Positions 8,572-17,268 of a stretch of 64,000 nt of DNA are shown piece by piece. Source of the stretch: Effusibacillus dendaii (GTDB lineage: Bacteria; Bacillota; Bacilli; Tumebacillales; Effusibacillaceae); NCBI RefSeq assembly GCF_015097055.1, contig NZ_AP023366.1, positions 1,481,001 to 1,545,000 on the forward strand. The letters run 5' to 3'. The notes beneath the pieces were generated by a model. The model ran no database searches. It was not told the DNA's origin and worked only from the letters and a program-made list of their open reading frames with translations. Every line of letters starts with the position of its first letter. Position 1 is the first letter of the stretch. Position numbers and translations under genes: made by a program.

Positions 8572-10962
8572 TTAGTTACGCAACGGTTTCCCGTTTGTCA
8601 GCATGTATCTCATCCGTTCCTGCGACTTCGGTTCGCCGCACAGACTTAAAAATGCTTCCCGTTCAAGATCCAACAGATACTCTTCCGTTACCCAGGTGTT
8701 GGCCGGTACGTCACCGCCAGTCAGTACGTAGGCAACTTTTTCAGCGATCTTCATATCATGGTCGGAAATAAAACCGGAGTGCTTCATGCCGAACAAAGCA
8801 ACTTTCAATACGGCAAAACCGGCTTCCCCGACAACGCGCACTTTCTTTCTCTGCGGCGGTCTGTAGCCTGCATCAGCCAAACTGATGGCCGCTTGCTTGG
8901 CATCGTAAATCAGGTAGTCTGTATTGACTGTCACGCCGTCCGTTTGACGAAGATGGCCCAATGTCTTTGCGTCCGGTCCGGACGTGGACACTTTCGCCAT
9001 TGCGATCGTTTCAAATGTTTTATTGACGAACGGCTGCAGATCCACATCTTTATTGTCCTGTACCGCTTCAATATTCCGGATCAAAAGCTCCTTGTTGCCG
9101 CCGCCGCCCGGCAGCAAACCGACGCCCACTTCGACAAGACCGATATAGCTTTCCGCCGCCGCCTGGATGCGGTCTGCCGGATAACATACTTCGATACCGC
9201 CGCCGAGCGTCATCGAGAACGGAGCCGCAACGACCGGTTTATCGAGATATTTCAGTTTCAACAACGTATCCTGAAATCTCTTCACCGAATAGGCAATATC
9301 ATCCCACTCTTCATCCTGCGCGCCCATCAAAATCATCATCAGGTTTGCGCCGACACAGAAGTTCTTTGCCTGGTTGCCGATTACAAGTCCGCGCCAGTTG
9401 TTCGAAACCTCCGTGATCGTTTCGTTAATCATGTTCGTAATATCGTCGCCGATTACTTGGTTTTGCGAATGGAATTCCAGGCAGACAATGCCGTCCCCAA
9501 TATCAATCAGGGAAGCGCCTGCATTCGATTTCACCTTTTTACCCTGTTCTTTAAGAGCTTTCAGGTCGATAAACTCTTTAGGCTGTTCGATTCCTTTGTA
9601 ATCTCCTTTCAGCGTTGCAAACAACTTAACGCCGTTCTCCCTGCTGTAGAAGGCTGTTTTGCCGGAAGCCAGCATTTGTTCGACCCAAGCCGGTATGGTT
9701 TCCCCTTCCTGCTTCATGCGGGCAACCGATTTTTCCAAACCGATAGCATCCCATGTTTCAAATGGGCCCAATTCCCAGTTAAAGCCCCATTTCATTGCTT
9801 TGTCGACGCTGACGATATCATCCGCAATTTCTTCCACGCGTTCAGCCGTGTAGAGCAGTACACGCTTCAATACGCCCCATGCGAACAATGCGGCCTTATC
9901 TTCACCGTTCACCAACGTTTTCACTTTGGCGGCCGATCCTTTTTGCGCTTTGGCTGCTTCCAAAGAGGCAAAATTCGGTTTTCCGGCAGGCCGATAATCA
10001 AGCGTATTGTAATCGAGCACCGAAATCTCTTTGCCTTCTTTTTTATAAAAACCCTGTTTGGTTTTCTGCCCCAACCAGCGTCGTTCTACCATCTGTTGAA
10101 TAAAGTCCGGTACCACAAAAGTCGCCTTCTCGTCCGGATCGGTAACATTTGCATGCACATTGTTGGCTACATTTACAAACGTATCGAGACCCACAATATC
10201 CAATGTACGGAAGGTGGCCGACTTTGGACGTCCCATGGCCGGGCCGGTAATGGCGTCAATTTCATCGATCGTAAGACCGTTTTTCGTCATTTCCTGAACG
10301 GTTACCATCAGGCCGTAAGTACCGATTCGGTTGGCAATGAAGTTGACCGTATCTTTGCAGACTACAACCCCTTTGCCAAGCACCCGTTCGCCGAAATTAA
10401 CCATGAAATCAAGCAGTTCGGGTTTGGTATCGCTGCAAGGAATTACTTCCAGCAGTTTCATATAGCGGACTGGATTGAAAAAGTGGGTCCCTAGGAAATG
10501 CTGGCGGAATTCCTGGCTTCGTCCTTCCGACATTTGATTGATGGAAACACCTGATGTGTTGGAGGAAACGATAATCCCCGGCTTCCACACGCTTTCTATC
10601 TTCTCAAACAATTGTTGTTTGACTTGGAGCTTTTCCACAACCACTTCAATAATCCAATCTACTTCCGACAGTACAGAAAAATCGTCCTCGATATTACCCG
10701 TTTTGATCAGATCGGCATTTCCCGGTACGTAAAGCAGCGCCGGTTTCGACTTCAGCAGAGCTTCCTTGCCTCGGTTAGCAAAGCGGTTGCGTACAAGTGG
10801 ATGTTGCAATGATAAACCTTTTGCCTTTTCTTCCTCTGTCAGCTCGTTCGGTACGATATCAAGCAGATAGGAAGGAATTCCCACATTGGCCAGATGCGCC
10901 GCAATTCCGGTCCCCATGACTCCGGCACCAATCACTGCCACTTTTCCGATTTTAAAATCCAT
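8572..10962 (-). CDS. fadN: 3-hydroxyacyl-CoA dehydrogenase / enoyl-CoA hydratase FadN
   Basis: A 796-residue bifunctional beta-oxidation enzyme. The N-terminal half is the NAD-dependent hydroxyacyl-CoA dehydrogenase (GAGVMG near residues 12-17; [17 protein letters not shown]). The C-terminal third, from about residue 485, is the crotonase domain ([37 protein letters not shown]). Dehydrogenase-first order is that of Bacillus FadN, not E. coli FadB. ATG 10962 is 7 bp after AAGGAGG; a TTG at 10968 is less likely. An IS110 remnant starts almost at its ribosome site. Confidence 0.95.
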   Translation of the reverse strand: MDFKIGKVAVIGAGVMGTGIAAHLANVGIPSYLLDIVPNELTEEEKAKGLSLQHPLVRNRFANRGKEALLKSKPALLYVPGNADLIKTGNIEDDFSVLSEVDWIIEVVVEKLQVKQQLFEKIESVWKPGIIVSSNTSGVSINQMSEGRSQEFRQHFLGTHFFNPVRYMKLLEVIPCSDTKPELLDFMVNFGERVLGKGVVVCKDTVNFIANRIGTYGLMVTVQEMTKNGLTIDEIDAITGPAMGRPKSATFRTLDIVGLDTFVNVANNVHANVTDPDEKATFVVPDFIQQMVERRWLGQKTKQGFYKKEGKEISVLDYNTLDYRPAGKPNFASLEAAKAQKGSAAKVKTLVNGEDKAALFAWGVLKRVLLYTAERVEEIADDIVSVDKAMKWGFNWELGPFETWDAIGLEKSVARMKQEGETIPAWVEQMLASGKTAFYSRENGVKLFATLKGDYKGIEQPKEFIDLKALKEQGKKVKSNAGASLIDIGDGIVCLEFHSQNQVIGDDITNMINETITEVSNNWRGLVIGNQAKNFCVGANLMMILMGAQDEEWDDIAYSVKRFQDTLLKLKYLDKPVVAAPFSMTLGGGIEVCYPADRIQAAAESYIGLVEVGVGLLPGGGGNKELLIRNIEAVQDNKDVDLQPFVNKTFETIAMAKVSTSGPDAKTLGHLRQTDGVTVNTDYLIYDAKQAAISLADAGYRPPQRKKVRVVGEAGFAVLKVALFGMKHSGFISDHDMKIAEKVAYVLTGGDVPANTWVTEEYLLDLEREAFLSLCGEPKSQERMRYMLTNGKPLRN

Positions 10963-10983
10963 CCCCAAACCTCCTTGTATATT

Positions 10984-11031
10984 AAGAGCAGCTACCGATT
11001 TGGTTTACATAACCATGACGTAGTTGCTCTT
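10984..11031. repeat. 12-bp imperfect inverted repeat at the IS110/fadN junction
   Basis: AAGAGCAGCTAC (10984-10995) and GTAGTTGCTCTT (11020-11031) pair over 12 positions with one G-U in plus-strand RNA. A 5-bp inner hairpin (TGGTT/AACCA) sits in the loop. It lies next to the fadN ribosome site and may mark the left end of the IS110 element or part of its noncoding RNA. Confidence 0.5.
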
Positions 11032-11035
11032 TTAA

Positions 11036-11341
11036 ATTTTTGTTCTTTGAAAATTAAATCGAACCGTTTGATCATGCTGGATGTAGCCCAAGCGAAGCGC
11101 GGGAGCATTTTCCTAGCGATCGCTTTAGCAATTGAATGCCAGTTAGAGATGTTTACGACCTTGGGCTGTCTTTGGGAAAATAGCCGCAGGTGTCTACCAA
11201 GGGAATGTTCCGTTACCTCCCGCAGAGGGAGGCATGTGCACCGATGGCCCCCGGTGTATTCCAATAGCTCGCAAGGCCGTCGTTCATGGGTTTCCCAGGG
11301 ACATCCCAAGGTCGTAGGCATCTTCATTCCAACCGCAGGAG
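11036..11341 (+). ncRNA. Candidate IS110 bridge RNA region
   Basis: About 300 bp of noncoding DNA upstream of the transposase, the place where IS110-group elements encode a bridge RNA that pairs with target and donor DNA. Hairpins are visible, for example CCTCCC-GCAGA-GGGAGG at about 11216-11232 and a possible GGGTTTCCC/GGGACATCCC segment near 11287-11310. That it is transcribed or functional here is inference; the associated transposase is broken. Confidence 0.4.
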
Positions 11342-12019
11342 GTGATTGCCATGCCCTCTCCCCTGTTTGTCGGAATTGATGTAGGCAGCGAAGCCAATTC
11401 GGTTTGCTGTTTGACCCGGGACGATGAGAAACGACCTGTTAGCCGATTTACTGTCACCAACAATCGTCCCGGAATCCTGGAGTTTCAGGACCGCATCACC
11501 AAGCTGGTGCAGAAACACCACGCGCAAGAAGTTCTCTTCGGCCTTGAGCACACGGGCGGTTTTTCGACCCATGCCGCCATGTACATCCAACGTCACTTTG
11601 ATTTCGGCGTCCGCCGTAAGAACGTGTACCTCTTCAATCCCAGTCTTATCGTCGACTTCCTTGTGAAGCACGGCAAGAACCGGTTCGACGATCCTGAGGC
11701 GGTCGCCCGTACCTTGCAAAAGGCTGCGCGCTCTTCGTATCGATTGGCGCAAGCGATGGCGGACTCTGTCAATCTCGCTATGGCTTCCAGCATCCGCGTG
11801 ATTCGCACAGTACAGGAGCAGTTGAAGGCGCTTCGCAAAGGGATTGAAGATTACTTGGCGACGATTCCGCAAACGCTGGATTCCATTTCAGGCATCGGTC
11901 CTATCTGTGCTTCCGGAATAGTGGCCGAACTGGATGTACGCTCGACTTTACGCGCCCGAGGGAGAGATCCGACAACACGCGTAGACATACCAAAAATCTG
12001 CAAGGCACCAGTTCTTTGA
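11342..12019 (+). pseudogene. IS110-family transposase, C-terminally truncated
   Basis: 225 residues, against roughly 330-430 for intact family members. The N-terminal RuvC-like (DEDD) domain is recognisable (FVGIDVGSEANS near 8-19, GLEHTG near 67-72), then a helical part. Only the beginning of the Transposase_20 domain remains (DSISGIGPICASGIVAELDV near 180-200). After that the frame runs into unrelated residues and stops, so the helix-hairpin region and catalytic-serine segment are missing. Start probably at the internal ATG after GGAGGTGATTGCC. Confidence 0.8.
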
Positions 12020-12236
12020 ATAAAATAGCAATAACTGAAATCCAAGGCAGGGTGGGCTTAGTTTGGTGTTGCCTTCTTAGCTGCACCTCCCCAAAAAGCA
12101 ATGGGTACGACAAATATTAGGTTAAGTTGGGAGCTTGACATCGTACCGCTGCTCTCATGCTGATGTTTCCAACGATTAAATTATAACCAAAACAGCCATC
12201 ATCCACGACTTCAGATACAGCACAGAAGAATTTAAC
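12020..12236. other. Noncoding stretch between truncated transposase and fad operator
   Basis: No coding sequence is supported. It should contain the remaining right end of the IS110 element and, next to 12237, original fad leader DNA. No terminal repeat could be identified, as expected for IS110. Confidence 0.5.
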
Positions 12237-12254
12237 TGAATGGTTATTCATTCA
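12237..12254 (-). promoter_or_regulatory. FadR-type operator
   Basis: On the minus strand this is TGAATGAATAACCATTCA, which differs by one base from the Bacillus FadR consensus TGAATGAnTAnTCATTCA. It sits just downstream of a sigma-A promoter, the position where FadR represses fad operons and long-chain acyl-CoA relieves repression. The nearest downstream minus-strand gene is fadN, 1.27 kb away across the IS110 remnant. Confidence 0.85.
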
Positions 12255-12264
12255 TTTTGAGATT

Positions 12265-12293
12265 ATCATAACACAGTTCGCTCAGGCAGTAAA
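12265..12293 (-). promoter_or_regulatory. Sigma-A promoter of the fad operon
   Basis: Minus-strand TTTACT (12288-12293) and TATGAT (12265-12270) are exactly 17 bp apart, followed 10 bp later by the FadR-type operator. Nothing else on the minus strand could use it before fadN. Two terminators upstream isolate it from speD transcription. Confidence 0.8.
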
Positions 12294-12335
12294 TAAACAA
12301 AAACCGAAACAGGGCAAAAAATCCCATTTCAATGC

Positions 12336-12365
12336 AAAAAACCAACCGACAGAAACCGGTTGGTT
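12336..12365 (-). terminator. Intrinsic terminator (second one after speD)
   Basis: AACCAACCG (12340-12348) pairs with CGGTTGGTT (12357-12365), 9 bp with an 8-nt loop. In minus-strand sense it is followed by a T run. Confidence 0.85.
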
Positions 12366-12413
12366 ATACCATACGCTCCACTTGAAGAGCCAAAAAACGA
12401 TTTGTTCAGAGAG

Positions 12414-12436
12414 GAAAAAAGCCTGCATTCGCAGGC
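12414..12436 (-). terminator. Intrinsic terminator of speD
   Basis: GCCTGC-GAAT-GCAGGC hairpin (12421-12436) followed in minus sense by a run of T, 31 bp after the speD stop. Confidence 0.88.
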
Positions 12437-12466
12437 AACTATATTTCTTCTGATTGAACGGTTGGG

Positions 12467-12868
12467 TTACTTGCCAATCGCAACTGGACCATCCACCACT
12501 TCAATCGGACCCTCTCCGCGCTTTAACATTTTCGGATATGTTTTCTCCGGCTTCAAAACGGCGATCATATGGTCTATCGCAACCTGGGGATCCACCGTTT
12601 CCCCACAAGTGTAACAATCCATTGCCGCAAAGGCTTTTTCGGGATAGGTATGAATGGAAATGTGACTTTCCGAAAGCAACACCAAAACGGTTGCACCTTG
12701 CGGTTCAAACTGTTGACTCTGAACGGACAATACGGTTGCTCCACATTTGTTAGCCGCTTCCACCATCATTTTTTCGAGAAATTTTGCGTCGTTGAGCATG
12801 TTAAAGTCAGCACCCCACGTGTCGACAGCAACATGTCTCCCAAAAGTTGAATACTCTTCTTGGGTCAT
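12467..12868 (-). CDS. speD: S-adenosylmethionine decarboxylase proenzyme
   Basis: A 133-residue prokaryotic class 1B AdoMet decarboxylase supplying decarboxylated SAM for spermidine synthesis. Self-cleavage before Ser68 (LLSE-SHISIHTYPE) makes the pyruvoyl cofactor. His73 and Cys88 (CYTCGE) fit the conserved processing and catalytic residues. The C-terminus is about 10 residues longer than minimal forms. Start at ATG 12868 behind GGAAGGGGG. No spermidine synthase lies nearby. A structured leader precedes it. Confidence 0.95.
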   Translation of the reverse strand: MTQEEYSTFGRHVAVDTWGADFNMLNDAKFLEKMMVEAANKCGATVLSVQSQQFEPQGATVLVLLSESHISIHTYPEKAFAAMDCYTCGETVDPQVAIDHMIAVLKPEKTYPKMLKRGEGPIEVVDGPVAIGK

Positions 12869-12918
12869 GAGCTTTCGGCCCCCTTCCTAAACGAAAAATT
12901 GTGTTGCTTTGATTTTTC

Positions 12919-13012
12919 GCTAGGACCTACGTCATTCACCACGGGGGAAAGTTAGTCCGGAGAGGTCCTAACCCTTTAAGTGAATCCTGGTTCCTAATGC
13001 AAATTGCCTCAT
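12919..13012 (-). promoter_or_regulatory. Candidate structured speD leader RNA
   Basis: In minus-strand RNA, GTTAGGACCT (12963-12972) pairs with AGGTCCTAGC (12919-12928) over 10 positions including one G-U; the plus strand would have a mismatch there. ATTCAC upstream (12980-12985) can pair with GTGAAT (12934-12939) inside the loop, giving a possible pseudoknot. A 14-codon frame (13012-12968) ends in a TAG inside the 5' stem arm but has no clear ribosome site. No known riboswitch class recognised. Confidence 0.45.
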
Positions 13013-13046
13013 CAAATTCACGATGAATCTTTTTTCAACAAGACAT

Positions 13047-13075
13047 AAAGTATCACAGATCGAACGAGGTTTCAA
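13047..13075 (-). promoter_or_regulatory. Candidate speD promoter
   Basis: Minus-strand TTGAAA (13070-13075) and TACTTT (13047-13052) with a 17-bp spacer. This would give a leader of about 170 nt before speD. Confidence 0.6.
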
Positions 13076-13113
13076 TACCTTTTATCATTTTTTTGAATCT
13101 AGTTTACTCGTAT

Positions 13114-14496
13114 CTAGTAGAATCTCTCGACAGTAAAACGGCTTATTTTTACTTCACGGTCAGGCTCAATTCCCGCTTTCTCCCGTGCAACTGCAAACTG
13201 CTCCTGAACGCTGTCAATTCCTGGTATTCCCGGCAATAACACGCCTTTTTCACAACCATCAGACACAATAATTCCGTAACGGGCGGGATCCAGTTGTTGG
13301 AAGGAAGTTACCGGTTCCGGTTGCCCCAGCACGTCAACTGTATACAACAAGCTGGATAATTCTTCCTGCTCAACCGGAAAAAACCTTGGGTCTTCCGTTC
13401 CTGCTTCTATTGCATAACGAATGATTGCTTCCGGCAAACTGTTTTCCGTCGGTTCCAAACTGCCGATGCACCCCCGCAATTCCCCATCCTTTTTAATGGA
13501 TACGAAAATGGCCTTTCGGTTTTCCCGATTTACCAGATCATCAGGCGGATCCATAACTCGTCCTTCACGCACAAATATCTCAAGCGCCTCTCTGGCCAAT
13601 TTTACATAACGGTGTTCTTTCATGCGCCGTTTCTGAACCAGTTGATCCCGAAACGCCACAATATCAGGATATCGCGTACTGCCAGATACCCCGATAAAGG
13701 ACGCTGTCAGGTAACCGACTCCGAAAGGTCCTTCATACGATATGATCCGCAGTGAAATTTGGCACCTGTCAAAACACCCAAATAATACGGACAGGGGGCG
13801 CAGGACATCTTCGGCAGCGTTGGCCACCAGTTCCTCATCAGCAAACAGGATTTCTGCCACATTACTGGTTTCCACCCAGTGACGCAGTAGTTTATCAAAG
13901 CGGGCTCCATCCGTGTGATAACCGGCGGGTGCGTCGTCCGTCAGACGATGCGAGCAATCACCGGACGCAATGACAACGGCGCGCCGCCCCAAATCGGTCA
14001 ATACGTCGCCAATGGCCATCCCTAACCTATAATGCTCGAAGCGGGACAGACCGCTCACCGCAATATGCAAAACGGGGGCTTCCAAACCGGATTTTTGCAA
14101 AAAGTAGAACGGAACCACCACACCGTAATCCAATTCCCGCGCCAGTCCATATTCACGAGCGGTTGACTCTTCCAGCTCAAAAGCGTTGATCCTCCGATCC
14201 GTACAGCGCATCAACAGCAGCTCACGCACTTCCTGATCGAGCCGACAATCCACATGAATTTGGGAGGCTCCAAATTCTGACAAATTGCCTGCAATCCGTT
14301 GTCCTCCCCATACGGCAAATGCATCAGCAAAAACTGGACCGTGCGGCGATACCACCACTACAATGTCCGGCTGCAGTTCGGATGCCTCACGTGCTATACG
14401 CAACATCGCGTCATAGGAAACGCGAACCTGTGCAGCATCCTCACCGCCCACTTCCGGAAGAACAACCGCAGCATGCGGCATCAGGAGTCCCATCAT
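13114..14496 (-). CDS. AmmeMemoRadiSam system protein B/A fusion (MEMO + AMMECR1)
   Basis: 460 residues. The N-terminal ~270 residues are a MEMO/LigB-type class III extradiol-dioxygenase fold (VVVVSPHGPVFAD, VVIASGDCSHRL). The C-terminal ~180 residues are an AMMECR1 domain with its diagnostic LRGCIG motif. Start set at ATG 14496, 7 bp after GGGAGGG; the 63-codon upstream extension has no homology and overlaps the leader of the divergent gene. In other genomes these two domains occur with a radical-SAM partner, which is absent from this window. The biochemical role is not established. Confidence 0.88.
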   Translation of the reverse strand: MMGLLMPHAAVVLPEVGGEDAAQVRVSYDAMLRIAREASELQPDIVVVVSPHGPVFADAFAVWGGQRIAGNLSEFGASQIHVDCRLDQEVRELLLMRCTDRRINAFELEESTAREYGLARELDYGVVVPFYFLQKSGLEAPVLHIAVSGLSRFEHYRLGMAIGDVLTDLGRRAVVIASGDCSHRLTDDAPAGYHTDGARFDKLLRHWVETSNVAEILFADEELVANAAEDVLRPLSVLFGCFDRCQISLRIISYEGPFGVGYLTASFIGVSGSTRYPDIVAFRDQLVQKRRMKEHRYVKLAREALEIFVREGRVMDPPDDLVNRENRKAIFVSIKKDGELRGCIGSLEPTENSLPEAIIRYAIEAGTEDPRFFPVEQEELSSLLYTVDVLGQPEPVTSFQQLDPARYGIIVSDGCEKGVLLPGIPGIDSVQEQFAVAREKAGIEPDREVKISRFTVERFY

Positions 14497-14609
14497 CAGG
14501 AAACCCTCCCATCGGTGAAATTTGCACATCTTTAATCTTAACCATTTTGCGGATAACGCAATCGGTCCGTGCACAAACTGGATAAAGAACTTCGAAAAGG
14601 AGGAGAAGA

Positions 14610-14867
14610 ATGATGAACGTGGAAGAGGCAGTGGATCAATTTTGTCAAAAAATCTGGGATCAATATGAGGAAAATTCCAATACACTCCCGGCAGAAGTAA
14701 CTATTAACAACGTTGGCACCGGTATCATCGCCAAAGTAGATGAAGATGGATTGTATTTCGAAGCGAACGGAGATGAGTTTGATATAGAGGAGTGGTTTAA
14801 AGACAACAATTTCGCTTCCGATACGCTGGATATCCATCCGATTCACACACACGACCGACTGCACTGA
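14610..14867 (+). CDS. Unknown small acidic protein
   Basis: 85 residues, strongly acidic, with a ribosome site AAGGAGGAGAAG directly before ATGATG. It resembles no family I can name. The middle (VTINNVGTGIIAKVDEDGLYFEANGDEFDIEEWF) suggests a small beta-rich fold. Divergent from the MEMO-AMMECR1 gene. Confidence 0.7.
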   Translation: MMNVEEAVDQFCQKIWDQYEENSNTLPAEVTINNVGTGIIAKVDEDGLYFEANGDEFDIEEWFKDNNFASDTLDIHPIHTHDRLH

Positions 14868-14914
14868 GAATCGTCAGACGGGCTCTCGGCAGTCAGCCGA
14901 TCAGTATCCTCCAG

Positions 14915-15838
14915 TCACTGCTGCTTGCTTGAAATGCCTGTTGATGAATCGTCGCTAAAATCGGCGAGCGGAACGCTAAACATTCTGATTTGCGTTTTTC
15001 CGTTGACCGGCACTCCGAAAGCAAACAAATACAATCGACCGTTAGTCCCGATTGCTTGCTCAATGTTTTTCACATCATAGCCGTTCGGCAGATCAAGCTG
15101 GATGCCGTATCGGCTGCCTTGTTTCGTATCAGGACCTTTGCTCCAAAACACCTTCAAGTTAATCGCTTGATCCAAGCGAGGTTCAATTTGAAACAAATAG
15201 CCATTATATCCAAAGTCAGCTCTATCGTAAAATCGCTTTTTCATTTTTGAACTGTCTAATAAATACTCGTGGTTTTTAATATCGAAAATAAACCCATCTT
15301 TGGTGTAAATATACCCTTCTTTCGTATAAACAGGGGTCTCTTTGCCAGGCAGTTGGACTTCATCCGTGACGACTCGCGCTCTGTCCATCTCCGACTTGTC
15401 CACCTCAGAATAGTTGAAACTGTCGACATTCAGTTTAATAATCGAGTTCCCTTTGCTGCCCACATAAAGAATCTTTTGATTCAAAATCGCCTTTGTCAAT
15501 TTATAACCGGGAAAAGATCGTTGTTTCAAACTTCCATCAGGCGACACTTCCACCACATTGGCCCATCCGTCAGTTCCCTGAAACACAGCGATTGGTTTTT
15601 CATCCATCGTTACAAAAACAAAACGAATGGCCGTTTGGTCAAAAACACCGTTTAATTCAGCGACCGTTTTGCCCTGCAGCGGATTGTTCTGTGAATGTTT
15701 TAAGACCTGGCTGAACGTTTGATTGTCAGATTGGTCGCTATTCGGTGATGATATGTCGGAATTGAAATCAAACAGCGGCTGACAGCCTGCTGTCAATCCT
15801 GCAAGAACAGTACACATCATCAAATTTCTCAGCTTCAC
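14915..15838 (-). CDS. Unknown lipoprotein
   Basis: 307 residues starting at GTG 15838 (AGAGGTGATC upstream). A lipoprotein signal (LAGLTAGC, Cys about 19) is followed by a Ser/Asp/Asn-rich linker and a body with repeated beta-type segments (AVFQGTDGWANVVEVSPDGSL, KILYVGSKGNSIIKLNV), hinting at a propeller-like extracellular domain. No named family. Confidence 0.7.
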   Translation of the reverse strand: MKLRNLMMCTVLAGLTAGCQPLFDFNSDISSPNSDQSDNQTFSQVLKHSQNNPLQGKTVAELNGVFDQTAIRFVFVTMDEKPIAVFQGTDGWANVVEVSPDGSLKQRSFPGYKLTKAILNQKILYVGSKGNSIIKLNVDSFNYSEVDKSEMDRARVVTDEVQLPGKETPVYTKEGYIYTKDGFIFDIKNHEYLLDSSKMKKRFYDRADFGYNGYLFQIEPRLDQAINLKVFWSKGPDTKQGSRYGIQLDLPNGYDVKNIEQAIGTNGRLYLFAFGVPVNGKTQIRMFSVPLADFSDDSSTGISSKQQ

Positions 15839-16038
15839 ACGATCACCTCTGACAAGATTACACTCTACTGCCTATTAGTCTATCAAATTACACAACAAAA
15901 AACTACATAATACTTATAATTCCGACAAAAAATGTCATTTTGTATAGGAACTGCTTCCTATCCGGCGAATAATAGGGGTAATAATACCCGCAGACATCTC
16001 TGGCGACGACAATAAGCGAGCGATGAGGGGGGAAGGAT

Positions 16039-16923
16039 ATGAGTTTCGAGTTGCATTTTTACCAACCGGCCGACCAGGCGCCCTGTTCTCTGCAGCAGAT
16101 CAAAGAGGTTCTGCTAGCCTCCGAGCATGTCCATTTCGTTGCCGAAACGACATCCTATCTATTTGAGTATGAAAACCAGATTACGGGAGTCTGTTTTTGG
16201 TTTTGTCTGGCGGCAACGCCTTATGTAGATGAAGAAGTTCGGGCATTTTCAGGATTCCGTTATACAGGCTTGTCTTTTGGCGTCAATTACTGCCGCCCTT
16301 CTTATTTCATGTATGAGGCGAATCCGATTCTGCTGCGTTTAGTAAACCAGTTACAACTATATGTATTTGACCCCCAAGCAGACGCAGCGAGCACCGTTCC
16401 TTTTCAGCCATATTCGGATGAATTGGTCCGAAGCTGGCAGGCAGGCAATCGCCGATCTAGTCTAAAATCCCCTAACCGCGTCACATTGTCCCAAGAAAAA
16501 GCGTATTCTGCCTGGCGTTATTTGTACCTGTATCCGCACTTCAAGTCCTCCCTGTCGGATCAACATTTTATCCCGAAACTGTTTTTTGTCCGCACGAAAG
16601 AAGGGGTTAAAACATCTGTGGTGTTTCCGTACCCGGATGTAGAACATCAACTGATCCCGGATGTAGATTATCTGTATGTGAAGATCCCCTCTAAAAAATG
16701 GATTTTTCATCGTACTGTGGAAGGACTTGTGCCGTTCGAACAGCTTCGCTGTCTGGCGCCGGATGCGTTTTCCGCCGTCAACGAACCGATTCCTCATTAT
16801 CTGCTGGTCAACCCGCAACCGGTGGAAACCGTGTTGCTGCGGTGCAGACGACTTGGCCGAAGCGAGTACACCATTTTGGAAAATGGGAGTTTCATCGATA
16901 TTGATCCGCCTTTTACAGCCTGA
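16039..16923 (+). CDS. Unknown soluble protein, 294 residues
   Basis: Starts at ATG 16039 behind GGGGGGAAGG. No signal peptide or membrane segment. Rich in aromatic residues, with a GLSFGVNYCRPSYFMYEA stretch and paired Cys near the C-terminus (LLRCRRLG). No family recognised. It ends at a strong hairpin shared with the convergent fixX. Confidence 0.7.
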   Translation: MSFELHFYQPADQAPCSLQQIKEVLLASEHVHFVAETTSYLFEYENQITGVCFWFCLAATPYVDEEVRAFSGFRYTGLSFGVNYCRPSYFMYEANPILLRLVNQLQLYVFDPQADAASTVPFQPYSDELVRSWQAGNRRSSLKSPNRVTLSQEKAYSAWRYLYLYPHFKSSLSDQHFIPKLFFVRTKEGVKTSVVFPYPDVEHQLIPDVDYLYVKIPSKKWIFHRTVEGLVPFEQLRCLAPDAFSAVNEPIPHYLLVNPQPVETVLLRCRRLGRSEYTILENGSFIDIDPPFTA

Positions 16924-16940
16924 TAGCCTTAAGAACAAGC

Positions 16941-16972
16941 AGAAACCCTTGCCTGCACCAGCAAGGGTTTCT
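16941..16972. terminator. Bidirectional hairpin between convergent genes
   Basis: AGAAACCCTTGC (16941-16952) and GCAAGGGTTTCT (16961-16972) form a perfect 12-bp stem with an 8-nt loop, between the ends of the unknown gene and fixX. The T tract is weak on both sides. Confidence 0.7.
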
Positions 16973-16989
16973 GTATCTGCCACCTGTTA

Positions 16990-17268
16990 TCAACCAAATT
17001 TGTATGTGATTCCGTATCCGCCTTTCGGATACACCCACTCGATATTGTAAGCGGGACAACCGATCCGGCAGGTGCCACATTCGATGCAGTTTTCAAACGC
17101 GACAGACGTATGATCACCTTCCCACGCGTATACATCAGCCGGACAAAAATGGGTGCATTCTTTCGTCGTGCATTTCATGCACACTTCCTGATCGCTAATG
17201 ATCAAGTGGGATTTGTCATCGACTTTATACCGAATCGTAAACAGCTTTTCTGCAATGGCTTCGCTCAT
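16990..17268 (-). CDS. fixX: Ferredoxin-like protein FixX
   Basis: 92 residues with two cysteine clusters (CMKCTTKECTHFCP and CIECGTCRIGCP), the iron-sulfur part of the FixCX quinone reductase module. ATG 17268 overlaps the fixC stop (ATGA), with GGAGGG 10 bp upstream inside fixC. An in-frame ATG at 17286 is possible but less well supported. Last gene of fixABCX. Confidence 0.92.
   Translation of the reverse strand: MSEAIAEKLFTIRYKVDDKSHLIISDQEVCMKCTTKECTHFCPADVYAWEGDHTSVAFENCIECGTCRIGCPAYNIEWVYPKGGYGITYKFG

Larger units (their letters stand above)
10984..12180 (+). mobile_element. Decayed IS110-family insertion sequence
   Basis: A noncoding left region of about 340 bp is followed by a truncated IS110 transposase and a short right region. 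IS110 elements lack terminal inverted repeats and target duplications, so the ends are estimated: the left next to the fadN ribosome site, the right somewhere between the transposase stop and the fad operator at 12237. The transposase lacks the C-terminal catalytic-serine part, so the copy cannot move by itself. Confidence 0.7.

Noticed and set aside
8758..10494. 578-codon open frame on the plus strand
   Set aside because: It is fully antisense to fadN, has no ribosome site, and its product is Cys/His/Arg-rich low-complexity of the kind made by reading a real gene backwards.
12968..13012. 14-codon leader peptide gene before speD
   Set aside because: No ribosome binding site; kept only as part of the leader-structure finding.
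15975..15990. GGGTA-ATAA-TACCC palindrome upstream of the 16.0-kb gene as an operator
   Set aside because: Only 5-bp arms and no matching regulator nearby; not distinguishable from chance.
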